From NCBI RefSeq assembly GCF_009720365.1, contig NZ_ML769312.1, positions 682,001 to 746,000 on the forward strand: a stretch of 64,000 nucleotides of DNA, in the 5' to 3' direction. Of this stretch, positions 36,340 through 44,157 are shown one piece after another. The notes below the pieces were generated by a model, which saw only the letters and a program-made list of their open reading frames with translations, was not told where the DNA came from and made no database searches. The translations under genes and the position numbers were made by a program. The stretch's first letter is position 1. Each line of letters opens with the position of its first letter. Origin of the DNA: Catellatospora paridis (GTDB taxonomy: Bacteria > Actinomycetota > Actinomycetes > Mycobacteriales > Micromonosporaceae).

Positions 36340-37296
36340 TCAGTGTGGGAAGACCCGCGGGATCCGGGTGTCGGTCTCGTTGCGGAACGCCTCGATCGCG
36401 GCGCTGACCTGACGCATCAGGTGCGTGCCCTCGACCCGGTCCAGCAGCAGGTTGCGCGCGGCCAGCCCCGCCAGGTCGACGGTGAAGTACACCGCCATCA
36501 GCGGGTTCACGAACAGCCGGCTGCCGCCGGTGCGCCGGGTGAACTGCACGTCGCCGTGCAGGCCCTGCAGCGCCGCCGCGATCTGCCCGTTGACGATGCT
36601 CGGCCAGCCCGGGGTCAGTGCCCGCGCGTGCGCGACCGCCTCGACGTAGGCCCGCCCCTGCGGCGAGTGCGCGGGGATCGACAGCGCACCCAGGTATGCC
36701 CCGGCCTGGTCGAGCTCGGCGAGGTTCTCCAGCACCTGCACGTGGTTGACGCCGTGGTAGGCGTCGATGCCGAAGCCGAGGCAGGTGACCAGCTTGACGC
36801 CCACGTCCAGCCCGGCGACCGCGGCGAGGCTGGTCATGTCCTCCTCCGGCGTGCCCAGGCCGGTCTCGTCGCCGCGCATGAGGATGTCGGTGCCGCCGTC
36901 CACCAGCACGATCGCGTCCGGCGCCAGCCGTTCCACCAGCACCCGGTACGCCTCCCGCAGCGGCTGCACACCCACCCGCGCGAACGCGTACACCGTCGAC
37001 GGCAGGCCGTTGGCGTCCAGCCACAGCGCCAGGGTCCGCTCGGGGAAGTAGCCGTCCAGGCCCTTGGTCGTCGGGCCGACCGCCGCGACGTCGGGCTCCA
37101 GCCACACGTCGCCTTCCAGCGCCGCCAGGTCGGCGAACGACAGGTTCGCCAAATGCACCCGCACCCCGTCGGCGTGCAGCTGCAGGGCCAGCGGCAGGCC
37201 CGCGTACACGTCGAACCCGCCGCCGGCCCCGGCGATCAGCACACGCTCGCACCCGGCCAGGGCCTCGAACAGCCCCGGCGTGCGCAGCGACGCCAT
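36340..37296 (-). CDS. DUF1152 family protein
   Basis: 318 aa. CERVLIAGAGGGFDVYAGLPLALQL resembles a nucleotide-binding loop; AIVLVDGGTDILMRGDE and SLAAVAGLDVGVKLVTCLGFGIDAYHGVNH are hallmark segments of DUF1152, a cytoplasmic family without a settled function. The start overlaps the stop of the NUDIX gene upstream (TGATG), so the two are co-translated. Confidence 0.85.
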   Translation of the reverse strand: MASLRTPGLFEALAGCERVLIAGAGGGFDVYAGLPLALQLHADGVRVHLANLSFADLAALEGDVWLEPDVAAVGPTTKGLDGYFPERTLALWLDANGLPSTVYAFARVGVQPLREAYRVLVERLAPDAIVLVDGGTDILMRGDETGLGTPEEDMTSLAAVAGLDVGVKLVTCLGFGIDAYHGVNHVQVLENLAELDQAGAYLGALSIPAHSPQGRAYVEAVAHARALTPGWPSIVNGQIAAALQGLHGDVQFTRRTGGSRLFVNPLMAVYFTVDLAGLAARNLLLDRVEGTHLMRQVSAAIEAFRNETDTRIPRVFPH

Positions 37297-37739
37297 CAGA
37301 CCGGATCGGCCGGGAAGAACCGCCCCGCCAGCGTCAGATACTCGTTGGATTCCAGGAACCGGCCCAGCACGAACCCGGTCGCGGGGGTGAACGCGCGCCC
37401 GCTGAGCACGTCCTCGCCCGCCACGAACTCGGCCAGCACCCCGGCCTGCGCCACGACGTCGGCATTCCAGGCGGGGGTGCCCGCGGCGAAGAAGTACACG
37501 TCGGTCCGGGTGCCCGGCAGGAACCCGTGCCAGAACAGCGCCGGCTCGCCGTCGACCGGCAGCCCGGCCTGCTCCGCGACGAGCCGCTTGGCGGCGCCGA
37601 CCGGGGTCTCACCGGCCCGGATCGCACCACCGGGCAGGCTCCACCGGTTCGCCCGCACCGCCGACTGCTCGTCGCGCATCCGCAGCAGCACGGCGCCGGT
37701 CCGGCCCACCAGAGCCGTCAGCACGATACGGGTGGTCAT
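37296..37739 (-). CDS. NUDIX-fold protein with degenerate NUDIX box
   Basis: 147 aa. GGAIRAGETPVGAAKRLVAEQAGL stands where GX5EX7REUXEEXGU is expected. The first Glu of the REU triplet is Leu and the EE pair is EQ, so metal ligands are partly lost and hydrolase activity is doubtful. ATG 6 nt from TAGGCT on the minus strand, divergent from the DUF1801 gene. Coupled to DUF1152. Confidence 0.85.
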   Translation of the reverse strand: MTTRIVLTALVGRTGAVLLRMRDEQSAVRANRWSLPGGAIRAGETPVGAAKRLVAEQAGLPVDGEPALFWHGFLPGTRTDVYFFAAGTPAWNADVVAQAGVLAEFVAGEDVLSGRAFTPATGFVLGRFLESNEYLTLAGRFFPADPV

Positions 37740-37818
37740 GGGGCGAGCCTACTTCGCGCCGTCACCCCCGCGTTGTCCCGCGACCACGGCTGTCGGACCG
37801 GCGGCATACCCTGGCGCT

Positions 37819-38241
37819 ATGGCCGAACCCAAGACGACGAAGAACGACGCCAGCGTCGAGGAGTTCCTCGCCGGCGTCGCCGACGCCCGCCGCCGCACCG
37901 ACGCCCAGGCGGTGTGCGAGCTGATGGAGGACGTCACCGGCCAGCCCCCGGCGATGTGGGGCAGCGCCATCGTCGGCTTCGGGCAGTACCGCTACGTCTA
38001 CGCCTCCGGCAAGCAGGGCGACTGGCCCGCCGTCGGCTTCTCCCCGCGCAAGCAGGCCCTGGTCCTGTACGTCACCGAAGGCTTCGACGTGCACGGCGAC
38101 CTGCTGGCCAGGCTCGGCCCCGTCACCGTCAGCAAAGCCTGCCTGTACGTCAAGAAACTCGCCGACGTCGACACCGCCGCCCTGCGGGAGCTGATCGCCA
38201 GCGCGTTCACCCAGGTCCACGGAAAGACGATCACGAGCTGA
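37819..38241 (+). CDS. DUF1801 domain protein
   Basis: 140 aa. SVEEFLAGVADARRRTDAQAVCELM, PAMWGSAIVGFGQYRYVYASG and WPAVGFSPRKQALVLYV are characteristic of DUF1801. Short cytoplasmic protein of unknown role. ATG 6 nt after TACCCT (leaderless). Confidence 0.92.
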   Translation: MAEPKTTKNDASVEEFLAGVADARRRTDAQAVCELMEDVTGQPPAMWGSAIVGFGQYRYVYASGKQGDWPAVGFSPRKQALVLYVTEGFDVHGDLLARLGPVTVSKACLYVKKLADVDTAALRELIASAFTQVHGKTITS

Positions 38242-38291
38242 CCCGCCGTGCCGCCGCCCGCCCGGCGCGGCAGGTCACCTAGAGTGAGCCG

Positions 38292-39077
38292 GTGCTGATC
38301 CTGCTGCCGCCCTCCGAGGGCAAGGCCGACACCGGCTCCGGCAAACCGCTCGACCTGGCACGGCTGTCCCTGCCCGCCCTGCACCCCGCCCGCGAGCAGG
38401 CCCTGGACGCGCTCGTGGCGCTGTGCTCCGGCGACGCCGACACCGCCGCGGACGTGCTCGGGCTCAGCCCCGGCCTGCGCGGCGAGATCACCCGCAACAC
38501 GCTGCTGCGTACCGCGAAGGCGCTGCCCGCGGGCAGCCTCTACACCGGCGTGCTCTACGACAACCTGGGCCTGGCCGACCTGCCCGCCCCGGCCAAGACC
38601 CGCGCCCGCCGCTCGCTGCTGATCTTCTCCGGGCTGTGGGGCGCGCTGCGCATCGACGACCGGATCCCGCCCTACCGCTGCGCCATGGGCGTACGCCTAC
38701 CCGGCGTCGGACTGCTCACCACCCACTGGCGCGACGCGATGGCCCAGGCCCTGCCCGAGGCCGCGGGCACCGGCCTGGTCCTCGACCTGCGCTCGTCGAT
38801 GTACACCCCGGCGTGGACACCCCGCGGCGACGTCGCCGCCCGCACCGCCACCGTCCGGGTCCTGCACGAACGCAGCGGCGCCCGGACCGTCGTCAGCCAC
38901 TTCAACAAGGCCACCAAGGGCCGCATCGTGCGCGACCTGCTCGCCGACGGCGGCACCCCGCGCAACCCGGCCGAACTAGCCACCGCCCTGCGCGACCTCA
39001 AACACACCGTCGAGCAGCTGCCGCCCGCCAAGCCCGGCCGGCCCTGGCAGCTCGACGTCGTCGTCACCGAACTCTGA
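38292..39077 (+). CDS. yaaA: YaaA-type peroxide-stress protein
   Basis: 261 aa. LILLPPSEGKA start, SLYTGVLYDNLG, LLIFSGLWGALRIDDRIPPYR, and SHFNKATKGRIVRDL late in the protein, as in the YaaA/UPF0246 family, which in E. coli limits free iron under peroxide stress. GTG 6 nt after TAGAGT. No peroxide-regulator site is evident upstream. Confidence 0.93.
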   Translation: MLILLPPSEGKADTGSGKPLDLARLSLPALHPAREQALDALVALCSGDADTAADVLGLSPGLRGEITRNTLLRTAKALPAGSLYTGVLYDNLGLADLPAPAKTRARRSLLIFSGLWGALRIDDRIPPYRCAMGVRLPGVGLLTTHWRDAMAQALPEAAGTGLVLDLRSSMYTPAWTPRGDVAARTATVRVLHERSGARTVVSHFNKATKGRIVRDLLADGGTPRNPAELATALRDLKHTVEQLPPAKPGRPWQLDVVVTEL

Positions 39078-39155
39078 CCGCCGTAATTCCTTTGTGCCGG
39101 GCGATCACCACCGCCTACGGTATGGACACCACCCGGACAGGACAGGAGGACAGCG

Positions 39156-39269
39156 ATGCGACCGCAGCACACCGGCGATCAGCGATGGTCCCCGTCCCGC
39201 CGCGCCGTGACCCGCTCTTGGTCCACGGACGACACCGACGATCCGACCCCGGGTGACCGGCGCCGCTGA
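39156..39269 (+). CDS. Small Arg/Asp-rich ORF
   Basis: 37 codons, MRPQHTGDQRWSPSRRAVTR then SWSTDDTDDPTPGDRRR. Preceded by an ideal AGGAGG six nt before the ATG, stronger than most sites here, which is the main support. It lies 80 nt after yaaA and is followed by a GC hairpin (CCCCGG/CCGGGG near 39300-39315) just before the tRNA pair. Function unknown. Confidence 0.45.
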   Translation: MRPQHTGDQRWSPSRRAVTRSWSTDDTDDPTPGDRRR

Positions 39270-39342
39270 GCGCCACGCGAACGGCCGACGCCGCCCGCGC
39301 CCCCGGAACACCGGGGACGGGCGGTTCTTCATTTCCACGCAT

Positions 39343-39415
39343 GCGGGTGTAGCTCAACGGTCAGAGCACCGGCCTCCAAATCCGAAGGTTGCGGGTTCGA
39401 ATCCTGCCGCCCGTG
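39343..39415 (+). tRNA. tRNA-Trp (CCA), unusual anticodon stem
   Basis: 73 nt. Acceptor GCGGGTG/CGCCCGT with two G-U pairs, D-stem GCTC/GAGC, T-arm GCGGG-TTCGAAT-CCTGC, anticodon loop CTCCAAA. The anticodon stem is CCGGC/TCCGA: the three inner pairs are fine but the end pairs 27-43 (C-A) and 31-39 (C-U) do not pair. No encoded CCA tail. Confidence 0.8.
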
Positions 39416-39434
39416 CGACACAACTTCATACGCT

Positions 39435-39507
39435 GCCGGTGTGGCTCAGTGGTGAGAGCACCCGCCTGTCGAGCGGGGGGTCGCGGGTTCGAATCCCGTC
39501 ACCGGCG
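39435..39507 (+). tRNA. tRNA-Asp (GTC)
   Basis: Acceptor GCCGGTG/CACCGGC, D-stem GCTC/GAGC, anticodon arm CCCGC-CTGTCGA-GCGGG, T-arm CGGG-TTCGAAT-CCCG. Complete cloverleaf, discriminator G, no encoded CCA. 19 nt after tRNA-Trp. Confidence 0.93.
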
Positions 39508-39566
39508 CAAAAGCACGGTTTAGCTCCGTGAAACGGGGTATCTGCCTCGTCGAAGGAGGTACCTCG

Positions 39567-40184
39567 ATGGACACCGGACAGATCATCATGCTCTTGATCG
39601 TGCTTGCCGCCGTCGCCGCCTGCGCGTACGTCGCCTGGACGGCACTGCGCCGCCAGTCGCTGCGTAACCGGTTCGGCCCCGAGTACGACCGCGCCGTCGC
39701 CGAGCACGACACCAGGACCGAAGCCGAGCGGGACCTGCGCGACCGCGAGCGCCGCCACGCCGAGCTGGAACTGCGGGAGCTGACCCCCGAGGACCACGCC
39801 CGGTTCGTGGTCCGCTGGCACGCGCTGCAGTCGCATTTCATCGACGCCCCGGCCGACGCGGTGGGGGAGGCCGACGTGCTGGTCCGTGACCTGATCACGG
39901 CGCGCGGCTACCCGGGCGACGACGACGAGGAGCAGCTGGCACAGCTGTCCGTCGACCACGCCGCGACGCTGGCCTCGTACCGCGAGGCCAAGGAGATCGC
40001 CGACCGCAACAGCCGCGGCGAAGCCGCCACCGAGGACCTGCGCATCGCAGTGGTCCGCTACCGCGAGCTGGTCGCCCAGCTGCTCGGCGAGGACCCGGTC
40101 CCCGCGGAGCCCACCACCCCCGCGGCGACGCCCGACCGCGCGCTAGCCCCCACCCCCCGCCGTGATGAGGAGGTCCACGCATGA
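39567..40184 (+). CDS. Membrane-anchored helical protein sharing a module with the next gene
   Basis: 205 aa. N-terminal transmembrane helix (IIMLLIVLAAVAACAYVAW). A charged helical region follows (residues ~30-75). The C-terminal module RFVVRWHALQSHFIDAPADAVGEADVLVRDLITARGYP ... EDLRIAVVRYRELVAQLLGE recurs in the neighbour (RTRWQAAQLRFVDDP ... ERLRLAVQRYRDFHQQLLER). Strong GAAGGAGGT at 39552-39560 before the ATG. Stop overlaps the next start (ATGA). Role unknown; the shared module suggests the two proteins interact. Confidence 0.82.
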   Translation: MDTGQIIMLLIVLAAVAACAYVAWTALRRQSLRNRFGPEYDRAVAEHDTRTEAERDLRDRERRHAELELRELTPEDHARFVVRWHALQSHFIDAPADAVGEADVLVRDLITARGYPGDDDEEQLAQLSVDHAATLASYREAKEIADRNSRGEAATEDLRIAVVRYRELVAQLLGEDPVPAEPTTPAATPDRALAPTPRRDEEVHA

Positions 40185-41266
40185 CCTACGACACCAGAGC
40201 CCAGTTCAACCAGGGTCTCGTCGACTCGGACGACGACCTGGACCTGCGTGACCGGCACAACGGCGTACCGCACCAGGACCGCTCCGACGTCGTCGACGGC
40301 GAGCTCGTGGACGGCGAGCCGGAGCACCGCCACGACCAGGACGGCGTCGTACGCGCCGATCATGACGTCGACGGCGAGCCCGTCGATCCGGTGGACCTCG
40401 ACGGCTTCGGCGGCACCACCGAGGGCGGCCACGACGTCGCCACACCCCGCGACGACGACGAGACTCCGGCCCTGGACGACGTCGTCGACGACGAGCCCGT
40501 CGCGACCGACGACCCGGCCCACCCCGAGGCCCACCTCGGCGAGGACCCGGCCGACCGGGCCGACCCGGTCGTGCCCGCCGACGAGGTGCAGGACGAGACG
40601 GTGGCGCAGGGCCTCGACGGCGACGACGAGCCGGTCGACACCGAGACCAGGACGCTCGACGACCTGGCCGACGTGGAGGTGCCCGCCGACGACGCCCTCG
40701 CCGACTCCGCGGACCGCCCAGCCGACGCCCGTGACGACGACGTCCTGGCTCCGGACGGCATCCCCGCCGACGAACCCACCCCGGCCGACCTGGCGGTCGA
40801 GGACATGACCACGCCGGATGCGAGCGCCGACGACGACGAGTCGGCCGACGCACCGGACCACACCCACGACCCGGCGGACCTTGCGGTGGCGGCCGACGCC
40901 GCAGACCTCCCCACCGACGACGAGGTGCAGGTCGTGGGCGGCCCGGACGCGGTCGACCCGCCGGTGACCGCGCCCGCCGACGTCGACGCGCTGGTCGCGG
41001 CCGCGTCGCTGTGGCCCGTGGCGGCGGCCGAGGACCTGCGTACCCGGTGGCAGGCCGCGCAGCTGCGGTTCGTCGACGACCCGCCGGCGGTCGCCGCGGA
41101 ACTGCGTGACCTGGTCGGCGAATCCGTGCGCACGCTGCAGGAGTCGCTGGCCGACCGGCAGCGCGAGCTGGACGAGGCGTTCGGTGACGCCGGCACGGAC
41201 ACCGAGCGGCTGCGCCTGGCCGTGCAGCGCTACCGCGACTTCCACCAGCAGCTGCTGGAACGGTAG
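40181..41266 (+). CDS. Very acidic Asp-rich protein with shared C-terminal module
   Basis: 361 aa. Residues ~1-270 are dominated by Asp, Glu, Ala, Val and Pro (repeated DDVVDDEPV, DVEVPADDALADS) and are probably disordered. The C-terminal ~80 residues (LRTRWQAAQLRFVDDPPAVAAELRDLVGE ... LRLAVQRYRDF) repeat the module of the upstream membrane protein. Translationally coupled to it. Possible roles such as charge shield or divalent-cation buffer at the membrane are inference. Confidence 0.82.
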   Translation: MTYDTRAQFNQGLVDSDDDLDLRDRHNGVPHQDRSDVVDGELVDGEPEHRHDQDGVVRADHDVDGEPVDPVDLDGFGGTTEGGHDVATPRDDDETPALDDVVDDEPVATDDPAHPEAHLGEDPADRADPVVPADEVQDETVAQGLDGDDEPVDTETRTLDDLADVEVPADDALADSADRPADARDDDVLAPDGIPADEPTPADLAVEDMTTPDASADDDESADAPDHTHDPADLAVAADAADLPTDDEVQVVGGPDAVDPPVTAPADVDALVAAASLWPVAAAEDLRTRWQAAQLRFVDDPPAVAAELRDLVGESVRTLQESLADRQRELDEAFGDAGTDTERLRLAVQRYRDFHQQLLER

Positions 41267-41321
41267 AGAGCTCCCGGCGGCCGCCAACCACCTGCCATGC
41301 ATCGCCGGCTGCCGCCGGGCA

Positions 41322-41364
41322 CGAACTGCGGGACGCCCCACCTCGGGGGGCGTCCCGCAGTTCG
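41322..41364. terminator. 18-bp perfect hairpin terminator
   Basis: Arms 41322-41339 and 41347-41364 are exact complements (CGAACTGCGGGACGCCCC) with a 7-nt loop, between convergent genes. Confidence 0.8.
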
Positions 41365-41367
41365 CCG

Positions 41368-42927
41368 TCACGGCGTCGGAGCGTCCTGCACGGTCTTCCC
41401 GTCGACCTGGACCTTGCCGGTGCAGCCCATGACCAGCGGCGCGGCGTGGACGTACAGCTCGTACCGGTCGGCGGTGTAACGCACCGGGAAGTGCTCCTTG
41501 GCCCAGACCCTGACCTCGGGGTGTTTGCCGATGCGGCGCGGCCGGGCGAACAGCACCCCGTCGGCGGCGGTCGCCGCGGCGGTGATCTCGGCGTCGGTGA
41601 GCCAGCCGGAGTCGATGCGCACGTGGGAGGTGTCCACCAGCCACGGCGGCGTACGCAGCCCGGCGCGGGCCATCATCGCCTGGTCGTCGGAGACGAGCAC
41701 CACGTCGCGGGGCAGGCGGCGCAGGCACGCCTCGACGGAGGTGTCGGTGAGCACGGGCGCGACGGTGCTGTGCGTGGTGTGCCAGGCTCCCGCGACGATC
41801 GCCGCCACCACGGCGACGGCGCCCGCCCAGCGCCGCCGCGGCCCGGTGACCCGCTGCACCGCCCGCCGCGCCACGGCCCACAGCGCGGCCACACCCAGCA
41901 CGATCAGCGCACCCGCGGGCGCGACGAACAGCAGCACGTGGTGCTTGAACACGGGATGGTGCAGGTACCCGTACGGCACGATCGCCGCCGCCCACACCGC
42001 GATCGCCGCGACATCGGCCCGGCCGCCCGCCCGGCCCGGCAGGCCCAGCGCGAGCACCCCGCCGACGCCCGCGGCGATGAAGTACGGCAGCCCCCAGTCA
42101 CCGGTGTTGTCGATCATCCCGATGACGTCGGGGGAGTTGACCGACTCCGCCGCGCGCAGGTGGAACGCGAACACCTGGTCCCAGGCCGCCCGGCCGGGAC
42201 GGATGACCAGCAGCGCGACGGCCGCCGCCGCCGCGAACCCGGCCAGCATGCATCCGGTCGCCGCCGCGGTGCGCCGCAGCCACGCCCACCACCCGGTGGC
42301 CCCGGTCGAAACGGTCGTCAGCAATACCAGCGCGAGCGACGGCGCGACCACCACCGCGATCAGTTTCACCAGCGCGGCCAGGCACAGCGCGGCCCCCGAC
42401 CCGGCCCACCACCACCAGCGGGCGGGCCGATCCGCGCTGCGGGCGCGCAGGGCCAGGCACAGCGCGACCCCGCCCAGCGCCGCGGCGGGCAGGTCCGCGC
42501 CGAACTGGAAGCTGTAGCGCTGCACCAGCGGGAACGCGGCCACCGCGAGCACGGCGAGCATCGCGGCCCGCGGCCCGCGCAGCACCGCGGCCATCCCGGC
42601 CGCGGTCGCGGCGAGCAGCACCGCGAATCCGGTCATCAGCAGCCGGGCGGCGGTCTCCCCGTCGACCGCACCCAGCAGCGCGAACGGCTGGGCGACCAGC
42701 CACGGGAACAGCGGCGGCTGCGCATGGAACACCTCCGTGTACGGCCGTGCGCCGTCGGCGATGGCCAGCGCGGTCTGCCAGTACACGCCGTCGTCGTAGT
42801 CCAGAACCTGGGCGCGGCTGGTGGCGGCCCGGTAGGCGAACGTCCACGCCGCGGCCGCGGCGACCGCGGCCCACAGCAGCGCGTCGCGCACCACGGTCAA
42901 ACGCAATGTGACGGTGGCACCAGTCAT
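41368..42927 (-). CDS. Membrane glycosyltransferase-like protein (GT39/ArnT type)
   Basis: 519 aa, about 10-12 membrane helices. DYDDGVYWQTALAIADGARPYTEVFHAQPP is the acidic DxD-type first loop of lipid-sugar-dependent glycosyltransferases. A long central helical bundle follows, with an outer C-terminal domain (VDTSHVRIDSGWLTDAEI ... VRYTADRYELYVHA). The acceptor is unknown. A 5' hairpin (CGCCACGC/GCGTGGCG, 42958-42985) precedes the gene. Confidence 0.82.
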   Translation of the reverse strand: MTGATVTLRLTVVRDALLWAAVAAAAAWTFAYRAATSRAQVLDYDDGVYWQTALAIADGARPYTEVFHAQPPLFPWLVAQPFALLGAVDGETAARLLMTGFAVLLAATAAGMAAVLRGPRAAMLAVLAVAAFPLVQRYSFQFGADLPAAALGGVALCLALRARSADRPARWWWWAGSGAALCLAALVKLIAVVVAPSLALVLLTTVSTGATGWWAWLRRTAAATGCMLAGFAAAAAVALLVIRPGRAAWDQVFAFHLRAAESVNSPDVIGMIDNTGDWGLPYFIAAGVGGVLALGLPGRAGGRADVAAIAVWAAAIVPYGYLHHPVFKHHVLLFVAPAGALIVLGVAALWAVARRAVQRVTGPRRRWAGAVAVVAAIVAGAWHTTHSTVAPVLTDTSVEACLRRLPRDVVLVSDDQAMMARAGLRTPPWLVDTSHVRIDSGWLTDAEITAAATAADGVLFARPRRIGKHPEVRVWAKEHFPVRYTADRYELYVHAAPLVMGCTGKVQVDGKTVQDAPTP

Positions 42928-43139
42928 CGTGTTCCGTCCTGGGTTCAGGCAGCAGAGCGCCACGCGGCGGCGTCGACGCGTGGCGGGGGCCCGCAGAAGC
43001 TAACACCGCCAATGGTGACCATGCGACACCAAACGCCTGTGTCGTGCATATCAGGCACACCTCACGACGCGACAGACTCTCACAACGACCCGCTCGCTCA
43101 ACTTCGGCGCAGGTCAGCGCTGCCACGGGCAAGCTTGCC

Positions 43140-43184
43140 GTCAACCAGAGTTGACACCGCCGCGGTTGTCAACCTACATTGACA
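43140..43184 (+). promoter_or_regulatory. Promoter with four GTTGAC half-sites before HTH/Clp-N pair
   Basis: GTCAAC (43140) and GTTGAC (43150) form one inverted repeat. GTTGACA (43150) and TGTCAAC (43167-43173) form a second. A further TTGACA lies at 43179. TTGACA at 43151 is also the -35, with an 18-nt spacer and TACATT (43175) as -10, placing the transcript start at or near the ATG. The small HTH protein probably binds here. Confidence 0.65.
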
Positions 43185-43186
43185 CC

Positions 43187-43423
43187 ATGAGCGACGCGAC
43201 AAAACTCGCCGCCGCAGCCGGCAGCGCCGACCCCGGCGTCGGCCTACGCGCCGTGCTCGCCCTGCGACGGCTGCTCGAAACCCTCGAGACGCTGCAGGTC
43301 GGCAACGCCCGCAAAGCAGGCTGGTCCTGGCAGGAAATCGCCGACGCCCTCGAAGTCAGCCGACAGGCCGTACACAAGAAACACGCCGGCCGCTGGCCCG
43401 GACCGGACCGACGGGAGAAGTGA
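43187..43423 (+). CDS. Small helix-turn-helix protein
   Basis: 78 aa. RRLLETLETLQVGNARKAGWSWQEIADALEVSRQAVHKKHAGRW is a HTH whose final helix resembles sigma-factor region 4 or Xre recognition helices. ATG 6 nt after the -10, so leaderless. Next gene overlaps by one base (GTGATG context). Probably the regulator of its own operon through the GTTGAC repeats. Confidence 0.85.
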   Translation: MSDATKLAAAAGSADPGVGLRAVLALRRLLETLETLQVGNARKAGWSWQEIADALEVSRQAVHKKHAGRWPGPDRREK

Positions 43424-44022
43424 TGTTCGAACGATTCACCACCGCCGCACGCGAAGTCGTCAGAGGCGCCCAGGACGAAGCCCGCCACTGCGGCCAGCAG
43501 CACTACCTCGGCACCGAACACCTGCTGCTCGGCCTGCTCCGCCCCACCAGCGGCATCCCATACGACCTGCTCACCACCGACGGCCTCGACCACGACCAGG
43601 TCACCGCCGCCATCAGCCGCCACCTCGGCACCGCCGAACCCTTCGGCGCCGCCGACGCCGCCGCACTCCAAGCCATCGGCATCGACCTCGACGCCGTACG
43701 CGCCAAACTCGAAGAGACCTTCGGCCCCGGCGCCCTCAACCAGGTCACCCCACCACCCCGGCGCGGCCTGTTCCGCCGCCGCCCCCACGTCGCCGTCAGC
43801 GAAGGCCGCCACATCCCCTTCACCCCGCGCAGCAAAGTCGTGCTCGAACTGTCCCTACGCGAAGCCCTACGCCTCAAACACAAGTACATCGGCACCGAAC
43901 ACATCCTGCTCGGCATGATCCGCGAAGGCAAAGGGCTCGCCGCCCTGATCATGACCGAAGCCGGCATCGACCTCGACGACCTGCGCCGCCGCACCGAACA
44001 GGCCATCGCCGCACGCGACTGA
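43423..44022 (+). CDS. Clp N-domain protein without ATPase (two repeats)
   Basis: 199 aa with two Clp-N repeats. Residues ~1-75 (FERFTTAAREVVRGAQDEARHCGQQHYLGTEHLLLGLL) and ~130-195 (FTPRSKVVLELSLREALRLKHKYIGTEHILLGMI) are the substrate/adaptor-binding domain found at the start of ClpC. No AAA+ module follows, so it may compete for, or deliver, ClpC substrates. Coupled to the HTH gene. Confidence 0.9.
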   Translation: MFERFTTAAREVVRGAQDEARHCGQQHYLGTEHLLLGLLRPTSGIPYDLLTTDGLDHDQVTAAISRHLGTAEPFGAADAAALQAIGIDLDAVRAKLEETFGPGALNQVTPPPRRGLFRRRPHVAVSEGRHIPFTPRSKVVLELSLREALRLKHKYIGTEHILLGMIREGKGLAALIMTEAGIDLDDLRRRTEQAIAARD

Positions 44023-44063
44023 CCGCCCACGCGGCCGGGGGAGCAGACCCCGGCCGCGCCGAC

Positions 44064-44094
44064 TTGACCTGGAGCGCACTCCAGCACCTACGCT
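44064..44094 (+). promoter_or_regulatory. MerR-type promoter before aldo/keto reductase
   Basis: TTGACC (44064-44069), an exactly 19-nt spacer containing CTGGAG-cgca-CTCCAG, then TACGCT (44089-44094). Fits promoters activated by MerR-family proteins. No merR gene is adjacent. Confidence 0.7.
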
Positions 44095-44157
44095 GACTTC
44101 CATGATCGACTCCTGCCGGGCCGGCGCAGGAGTCCCGACCAGGGGAGAAGCACCACC

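Noticed and set aside
42958-42985. Hairpin CGCCACGC/GCGTGGCG upstream of the glycosyltransferase-like gene
   Set aside because: Could be a leader structure, but no riboswitch-like conserved core is visible; kept only as a note in that gene.
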